DNA from: Zelonia costaricensis | Lineage: Eukaryota > Euglenozoa > Kinetoplastea > Trypanosomatida > Trypanosomatidae | Length of the DNA: 55,116 bases | NCBI GenBank assembly: GCA_030849075.1 | Contig: JASAOO010003401.1 | Location: 1-55,116 of the forward strand | Direction of reading: 5' to 3' | Part shown: one piece after another, positions 9,698 through 20,104 of the stretch | Numbering within the stretch: the stretch's first letter is position 1 | Layout: each line of letters begins with the position of its first letter | The notes under the pieces: generated by a model | The model's database searches: none | What the model was told of the DNA's origin: nothing | The model's input: the letters and a program-made list of their open reading frames with translations, nothing else | Made by a program: the position numbers and the translations under genes

Positions 9698-12600
9698 TCA
9701 CGTGGAAACGTCGCTCTCGTTGCTGCCGATGGAGTCCGGCGCCGAGGCACCGCCGCACCGCCGCTCCCCCCGGTACGCCTCTGTGTCGCCCCCGCCCCCG
9801 CCGTGGCTTCCGCCGGCAAACGGGCGCCGCGCCGCGCCAGGCGCGAGCTTGCCGTGCAGCATCGTGCACGGTTGCTGCTGGTGCGGCTCCGTCGAGACTC
9901 GTGAGCTCGTCGAGGCTGCCGAGTGGCTGCTGCTGCGCGGCTGCGAGGTCGGCGGCGTGGCGGAGAGGCTGGGCGAGGGGCAGGCGGTGGACACCGACGC
10001 GTGGGTTGGGGCCGACGTGCACGCTTCCGACGTCGCCTGCTGCGGCGGTCCGCCGCTGCTGCTGCCCGCGCTCCAGCTCAGCACCGACGACGTCCTCGCG
10101 CGAGGCAGCGCCACGGGGGCGTCGCTGCTGGCCCGCACTGCAGTCGCAAACTTCGACGGGGGCACGCCGTGCACAGACGGCACCGGGTGAGCCACGGCGC
10201 TGCCGCGGGACGCCACCGCCGCGGACCAGAGCCGCGGCCGTCCCCCGCCCTGGCCGATGCGAAGCCCCGCCAGCGCACCCGCGGGCACGAGCAGCGACGA
10301 GGGTGCCGCGAAGCCACTCGCAGCCGCAGCAGCAGCGTTCGTACCCGGTTTGGGCACCCAATCACGCGGCGCCAGGGGGGACGAGAGCAGGACGTTAAAG
10401 GGCGTCGGCTGCAGCGCGTACGCGTCCGCACTCAACCCGCGGTCGTCCAGGGAGAAGTGCCCGGTCGTCTGCGTCGGCGAGGTGGGATCGTCGGTGGACA
10501 CGGTGCTGCGCACGGGGCGGCGCACCGACTTGCCTGTGTACCACTGCAGGTCGTGAGCCGACACCGGCGAAGACGGCGAGGCAGCTCGTTCCGCGTCGTC
10601 GCTGGGGCCGGGGCGGTCCGGCGGGTCACCGCCGCCCGCTCCGCGCAGGTTCGCAGGCATCAGCGAGTCCGGCGTCGACATCGTGGTGTTCGCCACGCTG
10701 CCGACTGTGGTGCCGGAGGTGGAGATGGAGAGCGGCGAGATCAGCGGCGAGTGCGCTGGGCGGGTGGCGTCTGGGCCGCTGGTTGACGTAGACGCGGGCT
10801 TCGAGGCCGGCGGGTCGTGTGGGTGTGCTGGTGTTGGTGGTGCCGGTGAGGGCACCGGGCTCGACGCTCCATCGCCTTGGGCCTCCGGTGGCTCTGCAGG
10901 CGTCGTCAGGGAGTTTTGGTGGTCGCTGAAGTACGCCGTCGCCGCGGCGGTGGTGCGACGCAGCTGGGAAAGGGTTTGATGCCACAAGCTCTGCGACGAG
11001 AAGAGACGCCGGACGTTCGGTTGTACGGTGGGGTCCGTATGCGTGGACGGCGGCGGCGGTGGCGGCGGCGGTGGCGGTGGCGGCGGTTGGGACGGCGACG
11101 CGGACGTCTGCGAGACACCTGAAACTCGGAGAAGGCTGGCGGAGTCGCCGGACTCGCGCATGCGCGTCGGAGCCGTTTGCGGTCGTGGCGGTACCGTCGC
11201 CGCACCAGCAGCGGCAGCGGCAGGAGTCGAGCGCGACGCCGTGTAGTGCCCGAGCTCAGCGTTCAGGCTCGAGAAGCTCGACGGCGCCACACGGACGCCG
11301 GCGGCAGCGGCACTGTTGCGGCGGTGCTGCAAGACGCGGTGTATTGCCCGGCTCAAGGCGGCGTCGCCGCAGCGGCTGGCTGCGTCGCTGCACGGGCTCA
11401 GTGGAGCGCTCGTGGCAAAGCCGGCGTGGAAGTTGAGAGGCGACTGGGCGCCGCCGCCGTCGCTGTCACCGCCGTCCGGCCCGTCCTCCTCGCCGCGCAG
11501 GGTGCTGGACGCGGAGGTGGCGCTGGCGCTGTTGCCCAGCTCGTACACCGCAGCGGCAACAGACGGCAACGCTGTGATGGCCGGCACGGACGTGAAACCC
11601 GCCGCGGCGCGCACCGGCACCCGGAACGGCTGCAGCACATCAGGCGGCGCGTCCATCGCCCGCGCCGCGTTCTCGGCAGAGTGCGCCTCCTCCTCCCCCG
11701 CCGCCTCGCCACGCCTATCCATCGCGGTGGGGCCTGCCGTATCCCCTGCCACCGACCGCGCCGCTGCATCGCGCACCCGCTCGGTGACACCGTGCGCTGC
11801 CTCTTTCGCGGCAGCCACGGGGGCCCCGTCCGCCTCCACACTCAGCGCCGACACCTCCAGCTCCGCGACCTCATCGGCCACGGCGGCGGGAGGCGAGAAG
11901 TCATCTCCTTCCGCGCACCCCGCCTGCACCGCCGTCGTGGGTGGTGGTGCCGCCGCCGCCGCCGCCGCGCTCAGCACCGCCCCGCACTCTCCGATATGCG
12001 CGTCGATGCAGTCGCCACTGCACGCGCTCGGCTCCTCCGCCGACACCCCCTGTCCCACCTTCGTGCCAGGCGGCATCGCCGGAGCGGTGACGCCGGCGGC
12101 GGCTGCGGCGGCAGAAGCGGCCCCCTCCTCCGCCTTCGCCAGCTTCTCCTCTGCAGCCGCCTGCGCGGACGTGTGCACCGGCGTGTAGTACACCACCACC
12201 GCCGGCGCCGCGACGCTCGGCTTGCCGTTGCCACTGCCACTGCCGCTCTCACGGTGGCTGTTGCTGTTGCTGTGGTGGTGGTGGCTCGGAGACCCCGTTG
12301 CGTCGCCCTGCAGTGTGTTCCCACCGTCTGCTGCTGCCGCTGCTGCAGCCGGGCTTTGCGAGCCCTCGCGCCCCTCCTCAGCTTGCTGCAGTGACTCGAG
12401 CGACTCCAGCGACTCGGACAAGAGCCAGGTGTTCGGCATGCGTGCCACCATCGTGCCGAGGTCGCCGCGGGGACCCGCCAGCACCACCCGCGTGCGGTTC
12501 CGCCGCCACGCCGCACCCTGCCGCCCCTCCGCGTGCCGGTGATGCTCCCGCGTTTGCGATGAAGGCACGTGCGACTCGTCGTGGCAGCTGTGGTGGTGTT

Positions 12601-15600
12601 GCGGGTGCAGGTGGTGGTGCTGGTAAAGTGTCGTCTGCTGCTGTTGTAGGTCGGTGGGGGCCGTGACTGCAGCGTCCAGCTCGGCCGCCAGCAGCCCGGG
12701 CGGTGCGGACAGGGCCTCCGACGGCGGTGAGAGCGCCTCGCTGCCCTCCGCGAAGTAGTCGTCGTAGTCGCCCACCGTCGTAGTCGAGATGAAGGAGCTG
12801 TTGTTGCCGATGCTGCTCTCACTGCTTCCGCCGCTGTTCAGTCGGTGCCCCCGCGCGTGCACCTCCGCCGGGACGCTGTCCGCCGCAGCAGCAGCAGCCG
12901 CGGCCGCGGCCGTGTGGGGGCCATCGCTTTGGTGCAAGCCGTGGTGCATCGCCGAGAAGGGCGCGCTCGCGGCGGCCGACGGCTTGTGCGCGGCCGACAA
13001 CGCCGGGGCGTGCCGCGACGCCGGGGAGCCGCCAGTGTGATCACTCATCTTCACCTTGCCACCCGCCAAGCTCAGACAGTCGAAGGAGCTCTTGCGGGGG
13101 AGGGTGCCACGGAGCTGGTGCGGCGGTGGCGGCGCGCTGAGGTGCGACCCCAGCCCGGCGCCTCCCGCCGGTGACGCGAGTGGCATGAGCGAGAGCGGCG
13201 CCGGCGATGCGTCCGATGAGGGCGCGGCGCTGCTGGACGACGGCGGCGGCGGTGTGGAGACGGAGGCCTGTGGGGACGACACGTTGGGTAGAACCTGTGG
13301 CAGGGGTGGCGAAGCATGCCGCAGCGGCAGCGGGGGTGGGGGGTGCGCCGTGCACACACGCGACAGGGCGACACGCATCAACGCGCTCGCCGCCGCGGAG
13401 AGCGCTATCGCCGGGGTCCCGGCCGCTGCCACTCCGTCGTCGGCTGCGCCGCGGTGTGCCACCGTTGCGGCGAGGGGCACGGCGACGATACCGCTCGGGG
13501 TGACGAGAACCTGGTGGCACCCGTCGAAGGCGTCGGCCGGCGCCTCGGCCCCGCCGGACGGCAGCGACAGCACATCGAACAGCGGGGCGTCGCTGTTGCC
13601 TTCGCTCACCTCCGCATCGACAGAGCGGGCTCCTGCGGCCGTGTCGTCCTCGTCGTACCCGCCCCGTGCGCCGCCGGCCATGCTGTCCGAGAAGCTCGTG
13701 CGCAGGGCGGCATCCATGCTGTCGTCGTCGCTGCTGCTCACGTCTGCGTCTGCAGCGTAGACGAGCTCGGCGTCCTCGGCGAGAATGTCAGCCGAGCCCC
13801 GCATGCCGCCCTCGGCACGGCTCAGCGCCGTCCGCCACGTTGGCGCCCCAGCAGGGCCCGCTGAAGCTGATGCCGTCGCACCACCACCACCGCCGAAGCC
13901 CATGGAAGGCACCGTGGCCACCACCGGGGACGCAGCCGCCGCAGTCGCACCAGGGCCGGTGTTGACAGGGCTTCCAGCGGGCGACGCCGCCGTGACCGTC
14001 TCCGCCGTCTCCACCATCGCCGGGTCCCACTCTTCCGAGTACGCCGCGGTCGCCAGCGAGTCCTTCGACGACGTCACACCCAGCCGCGGCGCCACTTCCT
14101 CCTTGCGACTCCCCATCACGTCGAGGTCGTCCACGTGGAGGATGTTGCCGTGGATGTTGCCGCGCGCGTCGCGGGCCGTGACGCCGAGCATGAGTCGCAG
14201 CGTGCTGCGCGAGACGAGGTACTCCTCCTGCGTCGGGTCAGCCCACTGCTCGTGCCGAAGCTGCAGATGGTACAGCAGCGACGCGTAGCCGCGGGCGGCG
14301 TGGTCGGGGTTCGCCTTCACCTCGCCCCGCCAGCGCCGCACCACGACGGGGGACCGCAGACCAGCCTCCAGCAGCAGCGCGTACTCGTTGAAGAGAAGAA
14401 TGTGCCCGTCGCGCGTCAGCGCCAATGTCGCGTCACCCTCACTGGCGTCCTTCTTCGCCCTCTTGCGCCGCTTCCTGCGCCGCCGCGCGGCACTGCCGTC
14501 CCCCTCGCCGTCACCAGCGCCGGCATTCTTCGACTTTACACGGCGCGGGTCGCGGCTGCGCCGCCGCGCCGGGCGTGTGTGCGGCCCGCCTCGCGCGATC
14601 GGCACAGCGGAGTCGGGCGACGACGGCACGGAGCCGCTGCCGCTGCCGCTGCTCCTGCCGGAGTCATCGTCTGACGATGAGGAGACCGAGGAGGAGCGGG
14701 AGACGAGAGTGCGTGGCGGCGCGGGGGACGCGGCCGGCGACATGAACGCGTCAGAGCCGTGACTGGCGTTGCCGTCAGACGGCGAGGCCGGCAGGGGCTC
14801 CCCCTCGGCGCTGGTGGGGGATTCGCCGAGAGCGAAGGAGCCGGGGAGGGAGCCGCGGCTAGCCGACGCGTCGTTCGACGCGGAGCACGATGACGCACAG
14901 GAGGCGTCCGACTCCGTCTCTGACGACGTCGTGGACCCGGTGCGCTCCACCACGGCCATGGCGCCGTCGTGCAGCGGCTCCAGCATGCTCAGCTGCGCTT
15001 CGTACAGCAGCGTGAGCAGCTCGTTCGCCACCACCGTGCTCAGCCGCGGCTTTTCGCACAACAGCACATCGCCCATCGCGTCGAGAATGGAGAAGAGAGA
15101 GGTGAAGACGATGACGTGAATGGGCACCTGCACCGCACTGCGAGAGCGGCCCAGCAGGTTCGCCGACAGCAGCTCCAGGTCGGTCTTGCCAAAGCAAAAG
15201 GAATCGACAAAGGCGCGCCGGTAGCTCTCCTTCTCCGACGCCGCGGGGTCGGCGGAGCGGCCGAGGGGGTCGCCCGTGATCGACAGTGCCTGCGAACTGT
15301 CCTCCTGCGGCGTCAGCAGCGGCTCCTGCAGGGCCGCCAGCGTCTGGGCCCCAAGCTGCTGCGGCGGCTCGGCAGGCCCGCCGCCCACCGACGCCGCCGT
15401 CGTCGTGCCCGAGCGTGACGCCACGGGGGAGGCGAAGGAGGTGGAGTTGGCTGTCATGGCGTGGCTCGTGTGGTTGCTGTCGAAGTGGCTCAGCACCGTC
15501 GGTGCGGAGGCCGTAGCCGCTGCTGAAGCACCAGCACCAGCACCAGCACCAACAGCAGCAGGAGCAGCAACCGAGTCGCCGCCGGCGGGGGCGATGGTGG

Positions 15601-18600
15601 CGTGGCCCGAGGGGTCGACGGTGTAAAGCCCCATCATCTCCGGCATGCCCTGCGGCGTCTGCGGCACCGCCGTGGCGGCAAAGCTGCCGCTGAGGTCGTC
15701 GGCCACCTCGGCGTCGGCAGCGGCGAGGCGCCGTTCATCCGCGTCCCACCGCTCGAACACCTCGTGCAGCCGGGCCAGCCGCGCCTCGTCGCGTACGGCC
15801 TCGAACTGCGCCTGCATGCGGCTCCGGTACTCCGCCATGCGCCCCCGCAGCCGCAGGCGGGCGCCGCGGATGTTCGTGTAGTGCTCGTACGGGACAGCCA
15901 CGTCGTACGTGCCGGCCCGCGTCAGGGTGCGGGCGCTCAGCAGCACACACTTGGCCCAGTGCAAGGCGAGGCAGCGCCGCATCGTCCGCACCTGCGCCAC
16001 CTCGCTCTCGTCCGCCGCCGTCGTCCCAGTCACCACGTCCGCCGGCGGCGGCACGAACGCGTAGGCGCGGCGCCGCGGCCAGTGCTGCATCGCGTTGGAC
16101 ACCACCGACGTCGGCACGCGGAACTGCGCGGCGAGAAGAGGGGCAAGCGACTGCGCCGGCTCCGCCGCGCCGCCCCGCATCGCGACGTTGGGGCCGAGAA
16201 GGTGCGGCGGCAGCACCGCGTACGGCGCCGTCACGGCCGGCGCACGCGAGGAGAGCGCCGCTGCCGCCGACGACGCGAAGGACCACGCGAGTGGGACGCT
16301 GACTGGCGCACCGCTCGCCGCAGCCGCAGCCGCAGCCGCAGCCATCGGGCCCAGTGCCGGCGTGACCGCCACGGACTGGTGCACGTGCGCAGCCAGCTCA
16401 GACAACCCGCGCATCATCGTCTCCGTGAAGGGCGTGCTCCAGCTGCTCGTCAGCAGCGGCGTGCGCAGCAGCCGCGCCGATGTCTGCGACAGCGTGAAGG
16501 CGTACCGCAGCACGGCCTGCGCCACGGTGCGGCCGCAGTTGTACTGGTTGTTTTCAGCGACGCACCCGATGACCGTCATGAGGGGGTGGCAGCGGGTGAA
16601 GCACGCGGCGAGGATGTACTCCACGCGAATCCCGGTGGCGACGTCGTCGACCGGGTCGCGCTGCCGCCCCTCGCCGGGCGCCTCGCCGTCGCTCTGCGCG
16701 TCCATGCCCTCGTCGCTCGCCAGCCCGGTGCGCCGCGGGGCGTAGAGCGGGGGCTCGGCGTACTCGTCACCGTACTCGAACTTGTTCACGCTCCACTTTC
16801 CCGACGACCGCGCGCTGCTGCTGCTGCTGCTGCGGCTGTCGTTGCCCGTGCGCCAACCGCCGTCTGAGCGCGAGTCGGCGTCACCGGTGTCGAGGACGCC
16901 GCGCGAGGCGGTGCTCGCGCTGCTGCGGCTGCTGTTCGCGAGGCTGAAGCAGTCGAAGCTGGAGTTGGCATCAATGACGCCGATGTCGTGATGCCGCTGC
17001 TGCTGCTGCTGGTGCTGCTGGACATCGGCGCCGTTGCAGCCGCCGAAGACGTAGTTGAGCACCCACTCCAGCGCCATGCCACCGCGCGAGCCGGGTGGGT
17101 GGGCAGCCAGCACCTCCGGCACGAGCACGTGCGCCAGCAGCATCGTGGCCTGCGAGGTGAAGACGGCACCCTCGGCGTCGATCGTGCGAATCGCCTCCTC
17201 GGCGATGGCGGAGTGGTGCGCAGCGAACGCGATGGCGGACTTCTTCAGCACCTCCAAGTTGCCGTGCACTGCCTCAAGGAGGAGCTCCTCGACCTGGTGA
17301 AAGCGCTGACACTTGGCGCACGCGTACGCCGCAAGCGTGCCGCGCGCGGCCACGAACGGCGGCGACCCAAGCGGGTTGTCGCTGTTGTCCGGCGTGTCGA
17401 GTGTCGAGCTGTGGCCACCGCGCGGTGATCCTGCGGCGGCTGCGTCAAGGCTCGCATTCACTGCCGCCCCGCTCGGACTCGCCGACAGCGGCGACAGCAC
17501 ATCCGACGTGCCCGAGTGCTTCTGCGAGACGAGCGGTGTGAAGGAGCGGGTGGCGAGGGCAGTGACCACCGCGGCGCTGGTGCCCGCGGCTCCTGCAGAT
17601 GAAGCTGCCGGCGCCGCTGCCGGTGCCGCCGCGCTCGCTGTCGTCGTCGCTGCCGACGAGGACGAGGTCGTGTGGCGGCGCTCGTGGCTGTACTCCTGCA
17701 ACCGCTGCTGCACAGTAGTGATGGAGAGGAAGGTGTGCGTGAAGGCGTGCATGGCGTGGCGCACCAGCAGGTTCAGCGACGGCTCCGTCGCCTCTGCGTC
17801 GGCCGCGGCATCGCCACCGTCCGCAGCCGCCGCACCGCCCGCCACGGCATCAGCGGGTCCGCCTGGACCGGACAGCTTGAAATCGTCCTCATCGTCCTCA
17901 TAGTCCTCGTCGTCAACGTCGTCCACGCCCTCGTCGAAGGCGGTGTCCATGGCGTCACTGAGGTGCTGAGACGGGAAAAAGGAGCCCGTGCCGGTCGTGC
18001 GGTGAATCGTGGTCGAGTGGCACAGGCAGCAGTTGCGCCGGCTCGCGGCCGCCGAGCTGTACCGCGCACCCGGCCCAAGCCCGCCACCGCCACGGCCCGT
18101 TCGCAGGAGCCCCGAGCGGCCACCCGCCCCGTCCCCACCGGCCAACGCGTCGACTTCGTCGTCCTCATCGTCTGTACCGTTGAAGTCGGCGATGCCGCTG
18201 GTGCTGCTGCTCGTGCCGCCGCCGTCGCGGCGCAGCCATGGCAGCGTCGGCGACTTGCCGATCGGGTGACGATAGAGAAAGGACTGCACCATCACCACAG
18301 CGACGAGCAGCGACTCGAGCAGCATCAGCGCGTGCCGGATGCGGCGGCACTGCAGCTCCAGCGCCGCCTCCAGCTCCGCCGTGCACACGAAGGAGGCCGC
18401 GGAGAGCGGGCTGTACGCGTTCTGCAGGCGCGACGTGCCCGTGGTGGAGATGGCGTAGCTGCTGCCGCTGCGGTGCGGCCGCACATCGCCGCTGCTGCCC
18501 GTCAGCAGCGGCGCGAGCGGCGGCAGGGGTCCCACCGGCGAGGACGGGAAGGACGGCGTCGAGCGCTGCGAAAGCGGGGTGCGGCGCTGCACGGGCGACA

Positions 18601-19894
18601 AGTACTGGTATGGGCCGGAGGGGTGGCCAGCGGCCATGAGCAGCGAGGGGTTCTGCAGGCGCTGCCGCAGCCGCCACGGCGCAGAGCCGCCACCCGACGA
18701 CGGCAGCGACGGCTCCGAGGCGAGGGGTTCCGTTGCGCTCATGGAGAGCAGCGGCGCGGGCACCGCGTGCACCGTCGACCCGGCACCGACCCCACCAGCC
18801 GCGGTGGCCGAGGCGGAGCCGGCAGTCGGCTGCACCAGCACCTGCGGCGGTGGCGACGACGAGTCGAGCAAGTGCGACACGGGCCGCACGGGGGGCACCG
18901 CCGTAACGGGGGACGGGATGCCGTACGGGCTGCAGTAGCCGCTGCTGTACTGCGTAACCGGCGGCGTCGGCTCCGTTCCCGTCGCCGGCGCCGGCGCCGC
19001 GAGCAGCTCGTCCTCCATCGCGCGGTTGACGGCCGTCTCGACCCACTCGCACGACGCCTTCAGCACGCGGCTCGTCCACTGAATAAGGCGGCGGTGCTCC
19101 TCGAAGAAGTTGCGGACCGTGTGGATGTCCCAGACGGGGCCGCACGAGGCCGTGGACGCCTCCGACGAGCCCTCGCGCACGCGGGACCGGTCGCCGCACA
19201 GGACCTGCACCGCGAGCATGGCAAGCTGCGTCAGCTGCTCCGGGCTCAGCTCCCGCGCGCGCTTCTCCGACGACGAGGAGCCGGACGACAGCAGCGTCGC
19301 GGCGCCAGTGCCGCCACCCCCCGCGCCCGAGGCGGTCGACGCGTAGCCCGCTTTTGGCTCCGACGCGGCGGTAGAGTCGCTGCTGGTGCACCCGTCGCCC
19401 GCCGCAACGCCGCTCGAGGAGCCCTCGCCGTTGCTGCGGGTGGGGCAGTCGATGTCCGCGACATCGCCGTCGTCGCTGCCGCTGCTGCCGCTGCTGCTGC
19501 TCGCGCTACGGCAATTAGCGCCGCTGCCGTCGTCACTGCGGCGCGCGTATCGGCGGTGGTGGTGGGCCCGCATGGCGGCTGCCGATGCCGGTGATGCGCC
19601 GCGCCGCGAGGTGCGACTGTGCGGCGGCGACGCGGAGCCCGTGGTGCCATTCGCCGGGGATGGCTTGCGCTGCCGCGGTTTCCACATGTACAGGGCGAGG
19701 CGGAAGAGAAGGGGGATGCGGTGGCGCAGGTAGCTGGTCGCGTAATACTCGCCGCGCAGCGCCTCGCCGCGGAAGTCGTCGTGCAGCAACACGGCAGCGA
19801 CATCCTCGCGAACGTGGTAGTGCACGCTGTGAAGGGACAGGAGGGTGGACTGCAGGTCGGCGTTGCGAGCGCCGAAGGCGTTGCTGGGGAACAT
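9698..19894 (-). CDS. Giant conserved-type hypothetical protein, 3398 residues
   Basis: No family is recognised. The start is the ATG at 19894 (MFPSNAFGARNADLQ). The frame is open further upstream to 20677 but through CA repeats and without another credible ATG. Ordered-looking segments are separated by long Ser/Ala/Gly-rich linkers: 1-75 (HYHVREDVAAVLLHDDF); 255-295 (FFEEHRRLIQWTSRVL); 498-545 (LQCRRIRHALMLLESLL, helical and hydrophobic); 855-960 (CAKCQRF then helices); 1090-1140 (CVAENNQYNCGRTVAQAV); 1305-1400 (charged, coiled-coil-like); 1555-1645 (hydrophobic helices, VPIHVIVFTSLFSILDAMGD); and 1820-1935 (LALTRDGHILLFNEYALLL). An acidic stretch (VDDEDYEDDEDDF) lies near 660 and a strongly basic, NLS-like RRRRKRRKRAKK near 1800. 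The last 1400 residues are mostly disordered, with Ala runs and a Pro run near 2940. A large scaffold is plausible, but no function is claimed. Stop is TGA at 9698. Confidence 0.85.
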   Translation of the reverse strand: MFPSNAFGARNADLQSTLLSLHSVHYHVREDVAAVLLHDDFRGEALRGEYYATSYLRHRIPLLFRLALYMWKPRQRKPSPANGTTGSASPPHSRTSRRGASPASAAAMRAHHHRRYARRSDDGSGANCRSASSSSGSSGSDDGDVADIDCPTRSNGEGSSSGVAAGDGCTSSDSTAASEPKAGYASTASGAGGGGTGAATLLSSGSSSSEKRARELSPEQLTQLAMLAVQVLCGDRSRVREGSSEASTASCGPVWDIHTVRNFFEEHRRLIQWTSRVLKASCEWVETAVNRAMEDELLAAPAPATGTEPTPPVTQYSSGYCSPYGIPSPVTAVPPVRPVSHLLDSSSPPPQVLVQPTAGSASATAAGGVGAGSTVHAVPAPLLSMSATEPLASEPSLPSSGGGSAPWRLRQRLQNPSLLMAAGHPSGPYQYLSPVQRRTPLSQRSTPSFPSSPVGPLPPLAPLLTGSSGDVRPHRSGSSYAISTTGTSRLQNAYSPLSAASFVCTAELEAALELQCRRIRHALMLLESLLVAVVMVQSFLYRHPIGKSPTLPWLRRDGGGTSSSTSGIADFNGTDDEDDEVDALAGGDGAGGRSGLLRTGRGGGGLGPGARYSSAAASRRNCCLCHSTTIHRTTGTGSFFPSQHLSDAMDTAFDEGVDDVDDEDYEDDEDDFKLSGPGGPADAVAGGAAAADGGDAAADAEATEPSLNLLVRHAMHAFTHTFLSITTVQQRLQEYSHERRHTTSSSSAATTTASAAAPAAAPAASSAGAAGTSAAVVTALATRSFTPLVSQKHSGTSDVLSPLSASPSGAAVNASLDAAAAGSPRGGHSSTLDTPDNSDNPLGSPPFVAARGTLAAYACAKCQRFHQVEELLLEAVHGNLEVLKKSAIAFAAHHSAIAEEAIRTIDAEGAVFTSQATMLLAHVLVPEVLAAHPPGSRGGMALEWVLNYVFGGCNGADVQQHQQQQQRHHDIGVIDANSSFDCFSLANSSRSSASTASRGVLDTGDADSRSDGGWRTGNDSRSSSSSSARSSGKWSVNKFEYGDEYAEPPLYAPRRTGLASDEGMDAQSDGEAPGEGRQRDPVDDVATGIRVEYILAACFTRCHPLMTVIGCVAENNQYNCGRTVAQAVLRYAFTLSQTSARLLRTPLLTSSWSTPFTETMMRGLSELAAHVHQSVAVTPALGPMAAAAAAAAASGAPVSVPLAWSFASSAAAALSSRAPAVTAPYAVLPPHLLGPNVAMRGGAAEPAQSLAPLLAAQFRVPTSVVSNAMQHWPRRRAYAFVPPPADVVTGTTAADESEVAQVRTMRRCLALHWAKCVLLSARTLTRAGTYDVAVPYEHYTNIRGARLRLRGRMAEYRSRMQAQFEAVRDEARLARLHEVFERWDADERRLAAADAEVADDLSGSFAATAVPQTPQGMPEMMGLYTVDPSGHATIAPAGGDSVAAPAAVGAGAGAGASAAATASAPTVLSHFDSNHTSHAMTANSTSFASPVASRSGTTTAASVGGGPAEPPQQLGAQTLAALQEPLLTPQEDSSQALSITGDPLGRSADPAASEKESYRRAFVDSFCFGKTDLELLSANLLGRSRSAVQVPIHVIVFTSLFSILDAMGDVLLCEKPRLSTVVANELLTLLYEAQLSMLEPLHDGAMAVVERTGSTTSSETESDASCASSCSASNDASASRGSLPGSFALGESPTSAEGEPLPASPSDGNASHGSDAFMSPAASPAPPRTLVSRSSSVSSSSDDDSGRSSGSGSGSVPSSPDSAVPIARGGPHTRPARRRSRDPRRVKSKNAGAGDGEGDGSAARRRRKRRKRAKKDASEGDATLALTRDGHILLFNEYALLLEAGLRSPVVVRRWRGEVKANPDHAARGYASLLYHLQLRHEQWADPTQEEYLVSRSTLRLMLGVTARDARGNIHGNILHVDDLDVMGSRKEEVAPRLGVTSSKDSLATAAYSEEWDPAMVETAETVTAASPAGSPVNTGPGATAAAASPVVATVPSMGFGGGGGATASASAGPAGAPTWRTALSRAEGGMRGSADILAEDAELVYAADADVSSSDDDSMDAALRTSFSDSMAGGARGGYDEDDTAAGARSVDAEVSEGNSDAPLFDVLSLPSGGAEAPADAFDGCHQVLVTPSGIVAVPLAATVAHRGAADDGVAAAGTPAIALSAAASALMRVALSRVCTAHPPPPLPLRHASPPLPQVLPNVSSPQASVSTPPPPSSSSAAPSSDASPAPLSLMPLASPAGGAGLGSHLSAPPPPHQLRGTLPRKSSFDCLSLAGGKVKMSDHTGGSPASRHAPALSAAHKPSAAASAPFSAMHHGLHQSDGPHTAAAAAAAAAADSVPAEVHARGHRLNSGGSSESSIGNNSSFISTTTVGDYDDYFAEGSEALSPPSEALSAPPGLLAAELDAAVTAPTDLQQQQTTLYQHHHLHPQHHHSCHDESHVPSSQTREHHRHAEGRQGAAWRRNRTRVVLAGPRGDLGTMVARMPNTWLLSESLESLESLQQAEEGREGSQSPAAAAAAADGGNTLQGDATGSPSHHHHSNSNSHRESGSGSGNGKPSVAAPAVVVYYTPVHTSAQAAAEEKLAKAEEGAASAAAAAAGVTAPAMPPGTKVGQGVSAEEPSACSGDCIDAHIGECGAVLSAAAAAAAPPPTTAVQAGCAEGDDFSPPAAVADEVAELEVSALSVEADGAPVAAAKEAAHGVTERVRDAAARSVAGDTAGPTAMDRRGEAAGEEEAHSAENAARAMDAPPDVLQPFRVPVRAAAGFTSVPAITALPSVAAAVYELGNSASATSASSTLRGEEDGPDGGDSDGGGAQSPLNFHAGFATSAPLSPCSDAASRCGDAALSRAIHRVLQHRRNSAAAAGVRVAPSSFSSLNAELGHYTASRSTPAAAAAGAATVPPRPQTAPTRMRESGDSASLLRVSGVSQTSASPSQPPPPPPPPPPPPPSTHTDPTVQPNVRRLFSSQSLWHQTLSQLRRTTAAATAYFSDHQNSLTTPAEPPEAQGDGASSPVPSPAPPTPAHPHDPPASKPASTSTSGPDATRPAHSPLISPLSISTSGTTVGSVANTTMSTPDSLMPANLRGAGGGDPPDRPGPSDDAERAASPSSPVSAHDLQWYTGKSVRRPVRSTVSTDDPTSPTQTTGHFSLDDRGLSADAYALQPTPFNVLLSSPLAPRDWVPKPGTNAAAAAASGFAAPSSLLVPAGALAGLRIGQGGGRPRLWSAAVASRGSAVAHPVPSVHGVPPSKFATAVRASSDAPVALPRARTSSVLSWSAGSSSGGPPQQATSEACTSAPTHASVSTACPSPSLSATPPTSQPRSSSHSAASTSSRVSTEPHQQQPCTMLHGKLAPGAARRPFAGGSHGGGGGDTEAYRGERRCGGASAPDSIGSNESDVST
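11040..11095. repeat. Imperfect GGC/GGT triplet tract encoding a polyproline run
   Basis: A triplet repeat inside the giant gene that encodes about 15 consecutive prolines on the minus strand. It is likely variable in length between strains. Confidence 0.85.
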
Positions 19895-20032
19895 GAGCAA
19901 GTGTCCGTGTGTGTCCACGCGCAGATACCACAGCGAGACTGATAGAAGGCACGCCAAGCCGGACAGCAACACCAAAGAGCCGACCGTGGGAGACGCCAAG
20001 AACAAAGCCACGCAAAGCTGTGCGATCACACA

Positions 20033-20034
<2 letters not shown>

Positions 20035-20063
<29 letters not shown>
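20035..20063. repeat. (CA)n microsatellite in the 5' region of the giant gene
   Basis: About 14 CA units about 140 bp upstream of the start at 19894. In frame it would translate to a Val/Cys run, which argues that coding does not extend through it. Confidence 0.9.
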
Positions 20064-20065
<2 letters not shown>

Positions 20066-20104
20066 CAGAGAACACCTAACCGTCAGCGGGGAAGAGGCGG
20101 AGCG
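20064..20104 (-). promoter_or_regulatory. Candidate trans-splice acceptor region for the giant gene
   Basis: The sense strand reads a short C/T tract (plus 20081-20100) followed by ACGGTTAG and CTCTGAG. AG dinucleotides are at 20076-20077 and 20064-20065. No ATG lies between these sites and the start at 19894, so MFPSNAF would be the first AUG of such a transcript. The support is modest. Confidence 0.3.

Noticed and set aside
17672..19594. 640-residue plus-strand open frame inside the giant gene
   Set aside because: It is an Arg/Ala-rich antisense shadow; stop avoidance follows from GC-rich third positions of the real gene.
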